A stretch of 64,000 nt of DNA from Colwellia sp. C2M11 (GTDB lineage Bacteria > Pseudomonadota > Gammaproteobacteria > Enterobacterales > Alteromonadaceae): contig NZ_JAHKQD010000009.1 of NCBI RefSeq assembly GCF_018860915.1, positions 298,730 through 362,729 on the forward strand, given 5' to 3'. How positions within the stretch are numbered: the stretch's first letter is position 1; each line of letters starts with the position of its first letter. Of this stretch, positions 42,177-50,266 are shown in pieces. A model generated the notes under the pieces. It saw only the letters and a program-made list of their open reading frames with translations, searched no databases and had not been told where the DNA came from. Made by a program: the position numbers and the translations under genes.

Positions 42177-42740
42177 TTAGATTTTACCTACTAAATCTAG
42201 GCTTGGTGTTAAGGTTGCTTCGCCTTGCTCCCAAGCTGCTGGACATACTTCACCATCGTTTTCGCGTACATATTGTGCTGCTTTAACATTACGTACCATG
42301 TCTTTAGCGCTACGACCAATACCACCTGCATGAATGTGTGCTACTTGAATAATGCCATCAGGGTCAGCTAAGAAAGTACCACGATGTGCCATATGGTCTT
42401 CTTCAATCATCACGTCAAAACCACGAGTAATGTTACCTGTTTGGTCGCCTAGCATTGGGAATTGAATTTTGCCAATTGCGTCAGACGAGTCGTGCCAAGC
42501 TTTATGAGAGAAATGTGTGTCAGTTGATACAGCGTATACTTCAACACCTAATTTTTGTAACTCTTCATATTGGTTTGCCATGTCTTCTAATTCAGTAGGA
42601 CATACAAACGTAAAGTCTGCTGGGTAAAATAAGAAGATAGACCATTTACCTTTGACGCTGTCAGTTGTTACTTCAACAAACTCGCCGTTGTGAAATGCTT
42701 GTGCTGTAAATTCTGGGATTGCTTTGCCTATTTGAGCCAT
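42177..42740 (-). CDS. ahpC: Alkyl hydroperoxide reductase subunit C
   Basis: A 187-residue typical 2-Cys peroxiredoxin with peroxidatic Cys47 in DFTFVCPTE and resolving Cys166 in GEVCPAAW. It removes peroxides in the cytoplasm. No ahpF is adjacent. It is divergent from katA and close to oxyR, so OxyR control is likely. Confidence 0.96.
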   Translation of the reverse strand: MAQIGKAIPEFTAQAFHNGEFVEVTTDSVKGKWSIFLFYPADFTFVCPTELEDMANQYEELQKLGVEVYAVSTDTHFSHKAWHDSSDAIGKIQFPMLGDQTGNITRGFDVMIEEDHMAHRGTFLADPDGIIQVAHIHAGGIGRSAKDMVRNVKAAQYVRENDGEVCPAAWEQGEATLTPSLDLVGKI

Positions 42741-42898
42741 GATGTATTCCTCTTTATGTATTTAAATGTTTATTTAATTGTCGTATTAATTATTTAATAA
42801 AACGTTAATGAAAGTTTTGCTTCTGAAAGCCTGTCTGCTTTCGATGTATGTATAGTAGATTTAATCTTATGATTGGTAAATTTGATTAAATTGATTTT

Positions 42899-42921
42899 TA
42901 TATTCTAAAAAACAGAATATA
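42899..42921. promoter_or_regulatory. Palindrome in the ahpC-katA divergent region
   Basis: TATATTCT and AGAATATA form a perfect 8-bp inverted repeat with a 7-base centre, about 100 bases before katA. The 280-base gap serves both peroxide-defence genes, and oxyR follows katA. The sequence does not match the full ATAG/CTAT pattern of OxyR sites, so the binding protein is uncertain. Confidence 0.4.
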
Positions 42922-43020
42922 AATTGATGGCTCTTTTACTAAAATAGACTAGGTTTATATAGGTAATAAAATTTAATCGATAAATAAGACATTCAGTCAA
43001 TAATAACGAATAGGAATAAA

Positions 43021-44457
43021 ATGATGACGAGTAAGAAACTAACAACAGCCGCTGGTTGCCCTGTGGCGCATAACCAAAATGTAATGACTGCCGGGCCAAA
43101 AGGGCCACAACTTTTGCAAGATGTGTGGTTTTTAGAAAAGCTAGCACATTTCGACCGTGAAGTTATCCCAGAAAGACGTATGCATGCTAAAGGTTCTGCA
43201 GCATTTGGTAAATTTACGGTAACGAATGATATTACTAAATATACGCGCGCAAAAATATTTTCTGAAATTGGGAAGGAAACTGAACTATTTACTCGTTTTA
43301 GTACCGTTGCTGGCGAACGTGGTGCAGCTGACGCAGAGCGAGATATTCGTGGCTTTGCTGTTAAGTTTTATACCGAAGAAGGTAACTGGGATTTAGTTGG
43401 TAATAATACACCGGTATTCTTTTTGCGTGATCCGTTAAAGTTCCCTGATTTGAACCATGCCGTTAAACGTGATCCTAAAACCAATATGCGTAGTGCCACT
43501 AATAACTGGGATTTTTGGACATCGTTACCTGAAGCGTTACATCAAGTCACTATTGTGATGAGTGATCGCGGTCTACCTGCAAGTTACCGACATATGCATG
43601 GTTTTGGTAGTCATACGTTCAGCTTTATTAATGCAGACAATGAACGATTTTGGGTGAAATTTCATTTAGAAACTCAACAAGGCATTAAAAATTTAACAGA
43701 TGCAGAAGCTGAAGTACTTGTAGGTCAAGATAGAGAAAGCCATCAAAAAGACTTATTTGAATCGATAGAAAAGCATGACTTTCCTAAGTGGACAATGAAA
43801 GTTCAAATTATGCCAGAAGCCGATGCAGCAACAGTACCATATAATCCTTTTGATTTAACAAAGGTTTGGCCTCATAAAGATTATCCTTTAATTGAAGTAG
43901 GGGTAATGGAGTTGAATCGTAATCCTGAAAACTATTTTGCTGATGTTGAACAGGCAGCCTTTAATCCTGGCAATATTGTTCCGGGTATCAGCTTCTCTCC
44001 AGATAAAATGCTACAAGGGCGATTATTCTCATATGGTGATGCACAACGTTATCGTTTAGGTGTTAACCATAACCATATTCCGGTTAATGCCGCGCGTTGT
44101 CCTGTACATAGTTATCATAGAGATGGGCAAATGCGTACCGATGGTAATCACGGCGCTACAGTTGGTTACGAGCCGAATAACCAGGGTGAGTGGGCAGAAC
44201 AGCCTGATTTTTCAGAGCCACCTTTAGCAATTGATGGCGCTGCAGCTCATTGGGATCATAGAGAAGATGAAGATTACTTCTCACAAGCAGGTGACTTATT
44301 CCGTTTAATGAGTCCTGAGCAACAACAAGCTTTATTTAGTAACACGGCTGCTTCGATGGCTGATGTACCAGATGAAATAAAATTACGTCATATTAAGCAC
44401 TGCAGTGCAGCCGATGTAGATTATGGTAATGGTATTAAAACAGCGTTAGGCTTATAA
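43021..44457 (+). CDS. katA: Monofunctional haem catalase
   Basis: A 478-residue small-subunit catalase. The active-site histidine lies in [12 protein letters not shown], the NADPH/haem region includes [17 protein letters not shown], and the proximal haem tyrosine is in [14 protein letters not shown]. It lacks a signal peptide, so it is cytoplasmic. GGAAT precedes the ATG. It is flanked by ahpC and oxyR. Confidence 0.96.
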   Translation: MMTSKKLTTAAGCPVAHNQNVMTAGPKGPQLLQDVWFLEKLAHFDREVIPERRMHAKGSAAFGKFTVTNDITKYTRAKIFSEIGKETELFTRFSTVAGERGAADAERDIRGFAVKFYTEEGNWDLVGNNTPVFFLRDPLKFPDLNHAVKRDPKTNMRSATNNWDFWTSLPEALHQVTIVMSDRGLPASYRHMHGFGSHTFSFINADNERFWVKFHLETQQGIKNLTDAEAEVLVGQDRESHQKDLFESIEKHDFPKWTMKVQIMPEADAATVPYNPFDLTKVWPHKDYPLIEVGVMELNRNPENYFADVEQAAFNPGNIVPGISFSPDKMLQGRLFSYGDAQRYRLGVNHNHIPVNAARCPVHSYHRDGQMRTDGNHGATVGYEPNNQGEWAEQPDFSEPPLAIDGAAAHWDHREDEDYFSQAGDLFRLMSPEQQQALFSNTAASMADVPDEIKLRHIKHCSAADVDYGNGIKTALGL

Positions 44458-44488
44458 GTATTAGCTTGCTGCTAAGGCTTATTTAATC

Positions 44489-44521
44489 GTAACTACCCCC
44501 TGTTATTTCAGGGGTAGTTAC
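44489..44521 (+). terminator. Long hairpin after katA
   Basis: GTAACTACCCC...CTG pairs with CAG...GGGTAGTTAC, a 13-bp stem with one bulged C. No clear T-run follows, so it may protect the mRNA end or pause RNA polymerase rather than act alone as a terminator. Confidence 0.6.
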
Positions 44522-44605
44522 TATTTCACTTATATTAACGTGACAATATATTGAATTATTAATTAGAATGTCGTTGACGTTCAATAAAACTGATTATAGA
44601 GACGA

Positions 44606-45520
44606 ATGATTTCATTAAAACAATTACATTATGCATTAGCGGTTGAAAAAACATTACATTTTAAAAAAGCGGCCGAAGCTTGCAATGTGTCACAGTCAGC
44701 ATTAAGTACCGCAATTAATGAACTTGAAAAGCAATTAGGGGTGACTATTTTTGAACGCAATAACAAGCAAGTGTTGGTGACAAATAAAGGTCAGCTAATT
44801 TTAGTGAAAGCTAAGCAAGTTAAGCTGGAAGTGGATGAACTTTTACAAATTGCCAACGCGAACCTTCAGCCATTCTCTAATGGGATGACTATTGGTGTAA
44901 TTCCAACTATTGGGCCTTATCTATTACCTAAAGTGTTGCCTGATTTACGTAAACAATATCCAGACTTTAAATTAAAAATCATCGAAGAACAGTCGCATGT
45001 GTTAGTTGATATGGTTCGAAGCGGTGATATCGACGCTGCTATTCTAGCCTTACCTTATGCTATTGATGGCTTGATGCAGTTTGAATTTTGGCAAGAAGAT
45101 TTCTATTGGGTGAGCCATAAAGATGAATGCCCGAGTCAAATGAAAGAAATTACCAGTGAACAATTAAGTGCTGAAAAATTAATGTTGTTAAAGGAAGGGC
45201 ATTGCTTAAAAGATCATGCCTTGGCCGCCTGTAGTTTACAAAATAACAAACAAGAATCAGATTTCGACTCAGCGAGTTTGCATACCCTTATTCAAATGGT
45301 TGCGGGTAAGCTTGGAACAACACTCGTGCCACAGATGGCGCTTGATCAGTTAATTTATAGTGAATCTGAACTACGTGCTATTCATCTAAATGAGCCTGGT
45401 CCACACCGTAAAATATCATTAATCATTCGACCTAACTATGTAAGAACAGATGAAATAACGCTACTAAAAGATATTTTTAAGGCGCAGTTAACAAAGAAGG
45501 TCTCGGCTAAGGATAGTTGA
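44606..45520 (+). CDS. oxyR: Hydrogen peroxide sensor OxyR
   Basis: A 304-residue LysR-type regulator. The N-terminal helix-turn-helix is HFKKAAEACNVSQSALST. The redox cysteines are Cys200 in KEGHCLKD and Cys209 in ALAACS, matching Cys199/Cys208 of E. coli OxyR. Its position after katA and near ahpC supports the role. Confidence 0.95.
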   Translation: MISLKQLHYALAVEKTLHFKKAAEACNVSQSALSTAINELEKQLGVTIFERNNKQVLVTNKGQLILVKAKQVKLEVDELLQIANANLQPFSNGMTIGVIPTIGPYLLPKVLPDLRKQYPDFKLKIIEEQSHVLVDMVRSGDIDAAILALPYAIDGLMQFEFWQEDFYWVSHKDECPSQMKEITSEQLSAEKLMLLKEGHCLKDHALAACSLQNNKQESDFDSASLHTLIQMVAGKLGTTLVPQMALDQLIYSESELRAIHLNEPGPHRKISLIIRPNYVRTDEITLLKDIFKAQLTKKVSAKDS

Positions 45521-45536
45521 CTTCAAGGATAATAAT

Positions 45537-45569
45537 CGAATAAATAGAACATAGTCCTCTATTTATTCG
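45537..45569 (+). terminator. Terminator-like hairpin after oxyR
   Basis: CGAATAAATAGA and TCTATTTATTCG form a perfect 12-bp stem with a 9-base loop. Only a weak T-rich tail follows. Confidence 0.6.
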
Positions 45570-45629
45570 TATTTACTAAATCAAAGTGTTTGGTCATTAT
45601 AGTTACCACACAAACAAGAGGTAACTATT

Positions 45630-45749
45630 ATGAAAAATATTATTCACAATTTAAAAGCTATATTAAGCACTAATACTGGTAAAACTGCACGAGTCGACTG
45701 TAATTATTCAAATAATTATTATGGAGATCAAGTGTGTCAATGTAAGTGA
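45630..45749 (+). CDS. 39-residue cysteine-containing small protein
   Basis: A short frame starting MKNIIHNLKAILSTN and ending GDQVCQCK, with cysteines at 24, 36 and 38 (a terminal CxC). An AAGAGGT ribosome site lies 7-8 bases before the ATG. GTTACC (45603-45608) can pair with GGTAAC (45620-45625) and would mask that site. It follows oxyR by about 110 bases but is separated from it by a hairpin. I do not recognise the family. A CxC end suggests metal or thiol chemistry, which is only a guess. Confidence 0.5.
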   Translation: MKNIIHNLKAILSTNTGKTARVDCNYSNNYYGDQVCQCK

Positions 45750-45795
45750 TTTGACTATGCATAACGGCCAGAGCTATTTACGTTATTAGCCTAAT

Positions 45796-46530
45796 TTAAT
45801 AAGCGTATTTAGCGTCGGCTTTGCTTGCTAACTGGCTGCGAAGTTCATCTTGATATGAAAATGTATCGAAGCCATTATTAAATGCTTTTGCCGTTGGCCC
45901 GTATGAACTATCTAAAAGTGCTTTTACATCAACAATGTCTTTAAAGTTTTCTTGGGTAACATCATATTTTCCCCAATATTTTCCTTTTCCATCATATCCA
46001 CGGTCATACTCTTGACCTTTTATTAGAATGTCAGGTAACTCTTTCGCTAACGCTACTATAGTTTCGTTAGCATTTAATTTGCCCTCAAGATAGCTTTTTT
46101 CATCTTCAGTAATATTACCTGAAACAACTAATTTATCATTATTATCAATAGAAAATCCCCAATTTTTTTGCGCTAACGCTGGAGATGATAATTCTAAATC
46201 ATGCATAAAACTTTCGTATTCAGGCCTTATTTGAGCAAGCTTCATTGGTAATTCGCCAAAAGTTATTGTATTCGTCATTTTATCTATAAGTGCAGATTCA
46301 GATTTATGTGCTGAGATACTTAGAGGCTTATCGTAAGTGTTTTGGTCCGAGGGGATATGCTCACTGTCATGATAAATATCACGAGCAAGTGTTTGTTGTT
46401 TATTAATATCTGTAATTAACTCGCTATCAGACAGTTCACCTACTATAGTCGGCTCTACTTTAGTCGCTTCTACATTATTTTTAAGTTGTTTTGTTACCGT
46501 ATCGGTTAAAATATCGTGAGTTATTTTCAT
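45796..46530 (-). CDS. Hypothetical protein
   Basis: About 244 residues, acidic to neutral, soluble, with no signal peptide or membrane segment. The N-terminal third is rich in Thr, Lys, Glu and Asp and looks disordered; the C-terminal part has a Gly/Tyr-rich segment (YDRGYDGKGKYWGKYD). ATG at 46542 opens the frame, but the ATG at 46530 has GGAA eight bases upstream and is likelier. It stands alone between the small cysteine peptide and tesB. No family is recognised. Confidence 0.6.
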   Translation of the reverse strand: MKITHDILTDTVTKQLKNNVEATKVEPTIVGELSDSELITDINKQQTLARDIYHDSEHIPSDQNTYDKPLSISAHKSESALIDKMTNTITFGELPMKLAQIRPEYESFMHDLELSSPALAQKNWGFSIDNNDKLVVSGNITEDEKSYLEGKLNANETIVALAKELPDILIKGQEYDRGYDGKGKYWGKYDVTQENFKDIVDVKALLDSSYGPTAKAFNNGFDTFSYQDELRSQLASKADAKYAY

Positions 46531-46711
46531 AGTTAATTCCATTAATAATGAATAGTAGTTTAATGTATTTATCGGTAAAATTAATATATAAATTATTTAG
46601 CACAACTGCTTGTATTGTAAGCGTTATTTGTTGTGATTTTGGTATTAACTACTTATCCTGATAATGTTTAACTAGGTGAAGCTTGAATCTATTAGATTTT
46701 GTTTAACTCAA

Positions 46712-47569
46712 TTATCTTTGTCTGATAACGCCTTCTTGCATAGTTGAAGCGACAAGCTCGCCTTTACGGTTATATATTTGTCCACGCACTAAACCGCGTC
46801 CGTTGCTAGCTGAAGGGCTATCGATACAATATAACAACCAATCATCAAAACGGAACGGACGATGAAACCACATAGCATGGTCGACGGTAGCTATTTGGAA
46901 GTTAGGGCTAAAATGACTCGCACCGTGCGGCATTAAAGAGGCGGGTAAAAATTGAAAATCTGAAGCATAAGCAAGCATGCAGCTATGATGGCGTAAATCA
47001 TCAGGGAGAGTACCATTGGTTTTTAACCAGGTTTGACATGTAGAATCAGTTTTTTCAGGTTTAAGCCAATTATATTGTTGCACTGGGCGTATTTCTATCG
47101 GCATTTCTGCTAGTAACTTGTCACGCATTGGCTGCGGAAAGGCATCTTTATGCTTGATAATAAAATCACTATAAGATGCCAAACCATCAGGTCCTGGAAC
47201 TGTTGGCATAGTATCTTGATGGTCAAAACCTTGTTCAAATTTTTGAAAAGAAGCTGTCATGTAAAAGATAGCTTTACCATTTTGGATCGCTTTTACTCGA
47301 CGAGTGCTAAAACTATTCCCGTTACGAATATCTTCTACTTCATAAACAACAGGTTTTGAAGCGTCACCGGCAAGTAAGAAATAAGAGTGGAGTGAATGTA
47401 TGAAACGATCTTCATCAATAGTTGCTTGGGCAGCTGATAGTGCTTGTCCCATTACTTGACCACCAAATAAGGCTCTAAAGCCTAAATCTTGGCTTTGACC
47501 TCGGTATATTCCTTTCTCAATGACTTCTAATTTTAGTAAAGCTAATAATTCATTTAAAACAGAACTCAT
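46712..47569 (-). CDS. tesB: Acyl-CoA thioesterase II TesB
   Basis: A 285-residue double-hotdog thioesterase that hydrolyses medium and long acyl-CoAs. The typical opening YRGQSQDLGFRALFGGQVMGQAL and the C-terminal HAMWFHRPFRFDDWLLY are present. Length equals E. coli TesB (286). It is monocistronic. Confidence 0.94.
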   Translation of the reverse strand: MSSVLNELLALLKLEVIEKGIYRGQSQDLGFRALFGGQVMGQALSAAQATIDEDRFIHSLHSYFLLAGDASKPVVYEVEDIRNGNSFSTRRVKAIQNGKAIFYMTASFQKFEQGFDHQDTMPTVPGPDGLASYSDFIIKHKDAFPQPMRDKLLAEMPIEIRPVQQYNWLKPEKTDSTCQTWLKTNGTLPDDLRHHSCMLAYASDFQFLPASLMPHGASHFSPNFQIATVDHAMWFHRPFRFDDWLLYCIDSPSASNGRGLVRGQIYNRKGELVASTMQEGVIRQR

Positions 47570-47722
47570 GTCTTAATACCCAATATGTTTATAGTTTGTT
47601 GAGTTTATTCGGTATTATCACCGTAAACTCAGTCTAATGATGCTTTTTAACTATAATAACAGTTTCTTCTCTTGTATAAGTATTGATCTATAAAAAAAAT
47701 TAAGATATTTTTTATATTAGTA

Positions 47723-48022
47723 ATGCTGTTTAATTCTGATATTGAGACTTATATGCGCGTTGTAGAACAAAGAGAGATTTTATTAGAGCGGCGAGTACTC
47801 AATGGTGTGCCAGAAAGTACTTTATGGGAGCAGCTTTCACTCGCTCAAAAATTTTCGGCAAGTAGTTTAACCCAGTTTGGATATGAGCTAGCTTATATTC
47901 GTTGTCGAAAAAATGGAAATGTTGCGATAATGCTTTGCAATGATAGTGCTGCAACAATTTCAGCTGAAGGTGAGATTGATTCGTCACCCAATATAATGGT
48001 TAGAAGCGAGCAATATAATTAA
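47723..48022 (+). CDS. Small hypothetical protein
   Basis: The protein has 99 residues, soluble, mostly helical at the start (YMRVVEQREILLERRVLNG). The ribosome site is weak for ATG 47723; ATG at 47753 is an alternative. It is convergent with the TPR gene downstream. I do not recognise it. Confidence 0.5.
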   Translation: MLFNSDIETYMRVVEQREILLERRVLNGVPESTLWEQLSLAQKFSASSLTQFGYELAYIRCRKNGNVAIMLCNDSAATISAEGEIDSSPNIMVRSEQYN

Positions 48023-48071
48023 CGCTATTATAATTTCTATTTTATATACGTTAAGGGTATTAAGTTTGCGT

Positions 48072-49553
48072 TTAAAGCATTTTTGTTGGATCACTTAGTT
48101 GCGAGAGAAATACATAAGGATCAATGTCTTGAAAATTTGGGCTGTCGAAAGAGTAGACTATTGTAACGGAAAAATCGCCTAAATTAGCAAAGAAGCGTAA
48201 TTTTAACGCTGACACTATTTTTTCGATCACTATTCTTACTTCGTCTTTATTTTGGTGAGGGAAAATTAATAGGTATTCCCCTTCTTGAATTAATCCCGCA
48301 TTTTCAAATTCATTAATATGTTTAATGATAACGCTCGCTATTTCATTGTTCACTTCAGTTACTATTTTTTTATTAAATCGACGTGTTAGCTCTTGCCAAT
48401 TACTAATAGCAATATAACCTAAAGTTAGCGGGTAGGCATACTTCCTCGCCATATTGAAACTTTTTTGGTAGATATGCTTTGTGTGTCTCGGTTTTGTAAT
48501 TTTCTCGTTTGATTTCTCTATAGTTTCATCATCTTTTATTCTATGTATTGAGCGGTTTTTTAACCACAAAGATAGTATGAGGCAAAGCAATAATAAAATT
48601 GTACTGGATAATGCAAAAATAAGCATATGTTGTTGAATATAATTAAAAAGAGAAGGAGGCGATAGTTCACTTTCATCCGAGAGGTCTTCTGCTTGTTGTT
48701 GTATTTTTTTATTAGCAGTATCATTTTCTTGTTCATTATCATTGTAGGTTATTTGTTGATTCAATAGGTGATGATTTTCCGGTATAACTTGCTTTTTTAA
48801 GGCTTTACTATATCTTTCTTGCCAATAATAAGCTTTTTCCATATCTTGGTTATTATGATAAAAATCAGCTAGCAGTGAATATAAAATATTGAAACCATCG
48901 GTTAGTTCAATATTTATTAACATTTGCTCTGCGGCTAGTAATAAGTCGCTGGTGGTTTGTTTTTTACCTGTTAAGTTATTAAGTATTACTAATGAAGTGA
49001 TTGTTTCTAAATAAGGCTTAGGCAAGTTATATTTATAAAATAGCTTTTTGGCTTTAAGCGTTTCAACTTTGGATTTAGCATAATACTTTTGTTGCAATAA
49101 GGTTAAACCTAACCCTTGACTAGCATAAGCTTCATAAACATTTGCTGACTTTTTCTTGGCATGCTTTTCTGCTTCCCAATAGGCATTATAAGCATCGTTA
49201 AATTGATTTAAGCGATAATAAGCATTCCCTAAATGATAATAAGTTTGTTCGATATTCTCTAAGTTATTTAAGCTAAAACGCAGCTTTAGAATATTTAGGT
49301 ATATTGTGAGTGCTTTATGGGAGTCTCCTAAATGAAAGTTTGCATTAGCCAAAGTCGTTAATAGTGTTATATTTTTCGAAAGACTTGGATTTTTTTCGAA
49401 GATATATTCAACTTTTCCTAGATCCGCTAGCGCTTTTTCAAATTTATTTGATAAGGAAAAAGCAGCGCTGCGATAACTTAAGGCAAGTAATAAGCATTTA
49501 ATATCTTTTGTTTGTTGTGATAAATATACCGCGTGCTTAGACTCTATAAGCAA
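48072..49553 (-). CDS. TPR/GGDEF-like membrane protein, 3' part of a frameshifted gene
   Basis: A 493-residue frame with TPR-like repeats (about 1-235), one membrane helix (about 308-332) and a C-terminal domain with the fold outline of GGDEF but the signature replaced by EGEYLLIF, so no cyclase activity is expected. It has no good start: the TTG at 49553 lacks a ribosome site and follows directly on the frame of the 5' part. An extra A in the seven-A run at 49564-49570 would join the two into one protein of about 630 residues. Confidence 0.75.
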   Translation of the reverse strand: MLIESKHAVYLSQQTKDIKCLLLALSYRSAAFSLSNKFEKALADLGKVEYIFEKNPSLSKNITLLTTLANANFHLGDSHKALTIYLNILKLRFSLNNLENIEQTYYHLGNAYYRLNQFNDAYNAYWEAEKHAKKKSANVYEAYASQGLGLTLLQQKYYAKSKVETLKAKKLFYKYNLPKPYLETITSLVILNNLTGKKQTTSDLLLAAEQMLINIELTDGFNILYSLLADFYHNNQDMEKAYYWQERYSKALKKQVIPENHHLLNQQITYNDNEQENDTANKKIQQQAEDLSDESELSPPSLFNYIQQHMLIFALSSTILLLLCLILSLWLKNRSIHRIKDDETIEKSNEKITKPRHTKHIYQKSFNMARKYAYPLTLGYIAISNWQELTRRFNKKIVTEVNNEIASVIIKHINEFENAGLIQEGEYLLIFPHQNKDEVRIVIEKIVSALKLRFFANLGDFSVTIVYSFDSPNFQDIDPYVFLSQLSDPTKML

Positions 49554-49966
49554 TTGTTTATAATTTTTTTATCTAAAAGAATACTGGCTAACTTTATTTG
49601 TAAAAGCAGTGTTATTTTGCTGTCTTTAGTGCTTGCTATGCCATCTCGGGCGAACTGATAAGCGCTTTCTAGATCACCTTCATTACTGGCTACATTGGCA
49701 AGTAATAAATAAGTTTTAGCAATGGTTACTTTGGGGTACTGTTTTCTATTGAGTATGATTTCATTACTTAACTTTATAACTTCATTGTAATTGAGTTTTT
49801 CAGCATCTTGTTGGAAAAGCAGCGCTACTTGGCTAATCATTTGCTCTTTGGCTGACAATGTATTATCAGCAGATAACGCATTGAAATTCAGCGTTAATAG
49901 AAAAAATAATGGTATAAGTGCTTTTAACATAACTTTTATTTTAATTATTAACATGAATAAAAACAC
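49544..49966 (-). CDS. Signal peptide and first TPRs, 5' part of the frameshifted TPR/GGDEF-like gene
   Basis: A 140-residue frame with a signal peptide (MLKALIPLFFLLTLNF...ALSAD, start probably at the ATG for MLKAL) and two helical repeats. It runs out of frame just after the run of seven A on the coding strand (+ strand T at 49564-49570), ending DKKIINNCL. A -1 shift in that run gives DKKNYKQLLIESKHAVYL, which continues the TPR pattern. It is either a decayed gene, a phase-variable or slippage site, or a sequence error. Confidence 0.7.
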   Translation of the reverse strand: MFLFMLIIKIKVMLKALIPLFFLLTLNFNALSADNTLSAKEQMISQVALLFQQDAEKLNYNEVIKLSNEIILNRKQYPKVTIAKTYLLLANVASNEGDLESAYQFARDGIASTKDSKITLLLQIKLASILLDKKIINNCL

Positions 49967-50027
49967 TGTGTTAGCAAAAAAGTAGTTGTTATTTTAACGT
50001 GATTAGTCCTGCTTTGTCTGTTTTTTG

Positions 50028-50055
50028 TTTACAAACAACAAACAGTGCTTATAAT
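50028..50055 (+). promoter_or_regulatory. Promoter of the c-di-GMP riboswitch unit
   Basis: TTTACA (50028-50033) and a perfect TATAAT (50050-50055) are 16 bases apart. The start falls near 50062, where the RNA would open with the stem-loop GAGCTT-CTA-AAGCTC (50062-50076). Confidence 0.6.
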
Positions 50056-50079
50056 GAAATTGAGCTTCTAAAGCTCGAC

Positions 50080-50152
50080 AAAGGCAAATCTAGCGAAAGC
50101 TAGAGACGCAAAGTAACCGGTCTAATGGGAAACCTATGACAGCGGGACTGCC
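50080..50152 (+). ncRNA. c-di-GMP-I (GEMM) riboswitch aptamer
   Basis: The class I consensus is followed closely: AAAGGCAAA, a GAAA-capped stem (TCTAGC/GCTAGA), GACGCAAAG, then CCGGTCTAA, a second stem (TGGG..CCTA), and GACAGCGGGACTGCC. The stem GGCA/TGCC closes the aptamer. It reads on the plus strand. No plus-strand gene follows for 2 kb, and the DUF885 gene runs in the opposite direction from 50253. Confidence 0.92.
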
Positions 50153-50205
50153 AAATTTAGATGTAGTGGGGGCTCTTCTATTTTACACAGCCTACTGTTA
50201 TTTCT

Positions 50206-50266
50206 CGGTTTACTTTGCGTGGCTTCTTTGTTGACCATCCTGCAAGCTATTTTTAGCTATTTTTTT
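50206..50266 (+). terminator. Expression platform: anti-aptamer segment and terminator
   Basis: CGGTTTACTTTGCGT (50206-50220) is complementary, with one bulge, to ACGCAAAGTAACCG (50106-50119), the conserved core of the aptamer, and could compete with its folding. Then AGCTA/TAGCT (50245-50258) forms a short stem followed by seven T (50260-50266). The terminator lies on the last codons of the DUF885 gene, in antisense. Confidence 0.6.

Noticed and set aside
50200..50235. Second, minus-strand c-di-GMP riboswitch
   Set aside because: The complement contains CCACGCAAAGTAAACCG, similar to part of the aptamer, but the GAAA-capped stem and the 3' half are missing. It is better explained as a segment that pairs with the plus-strand aptamer.
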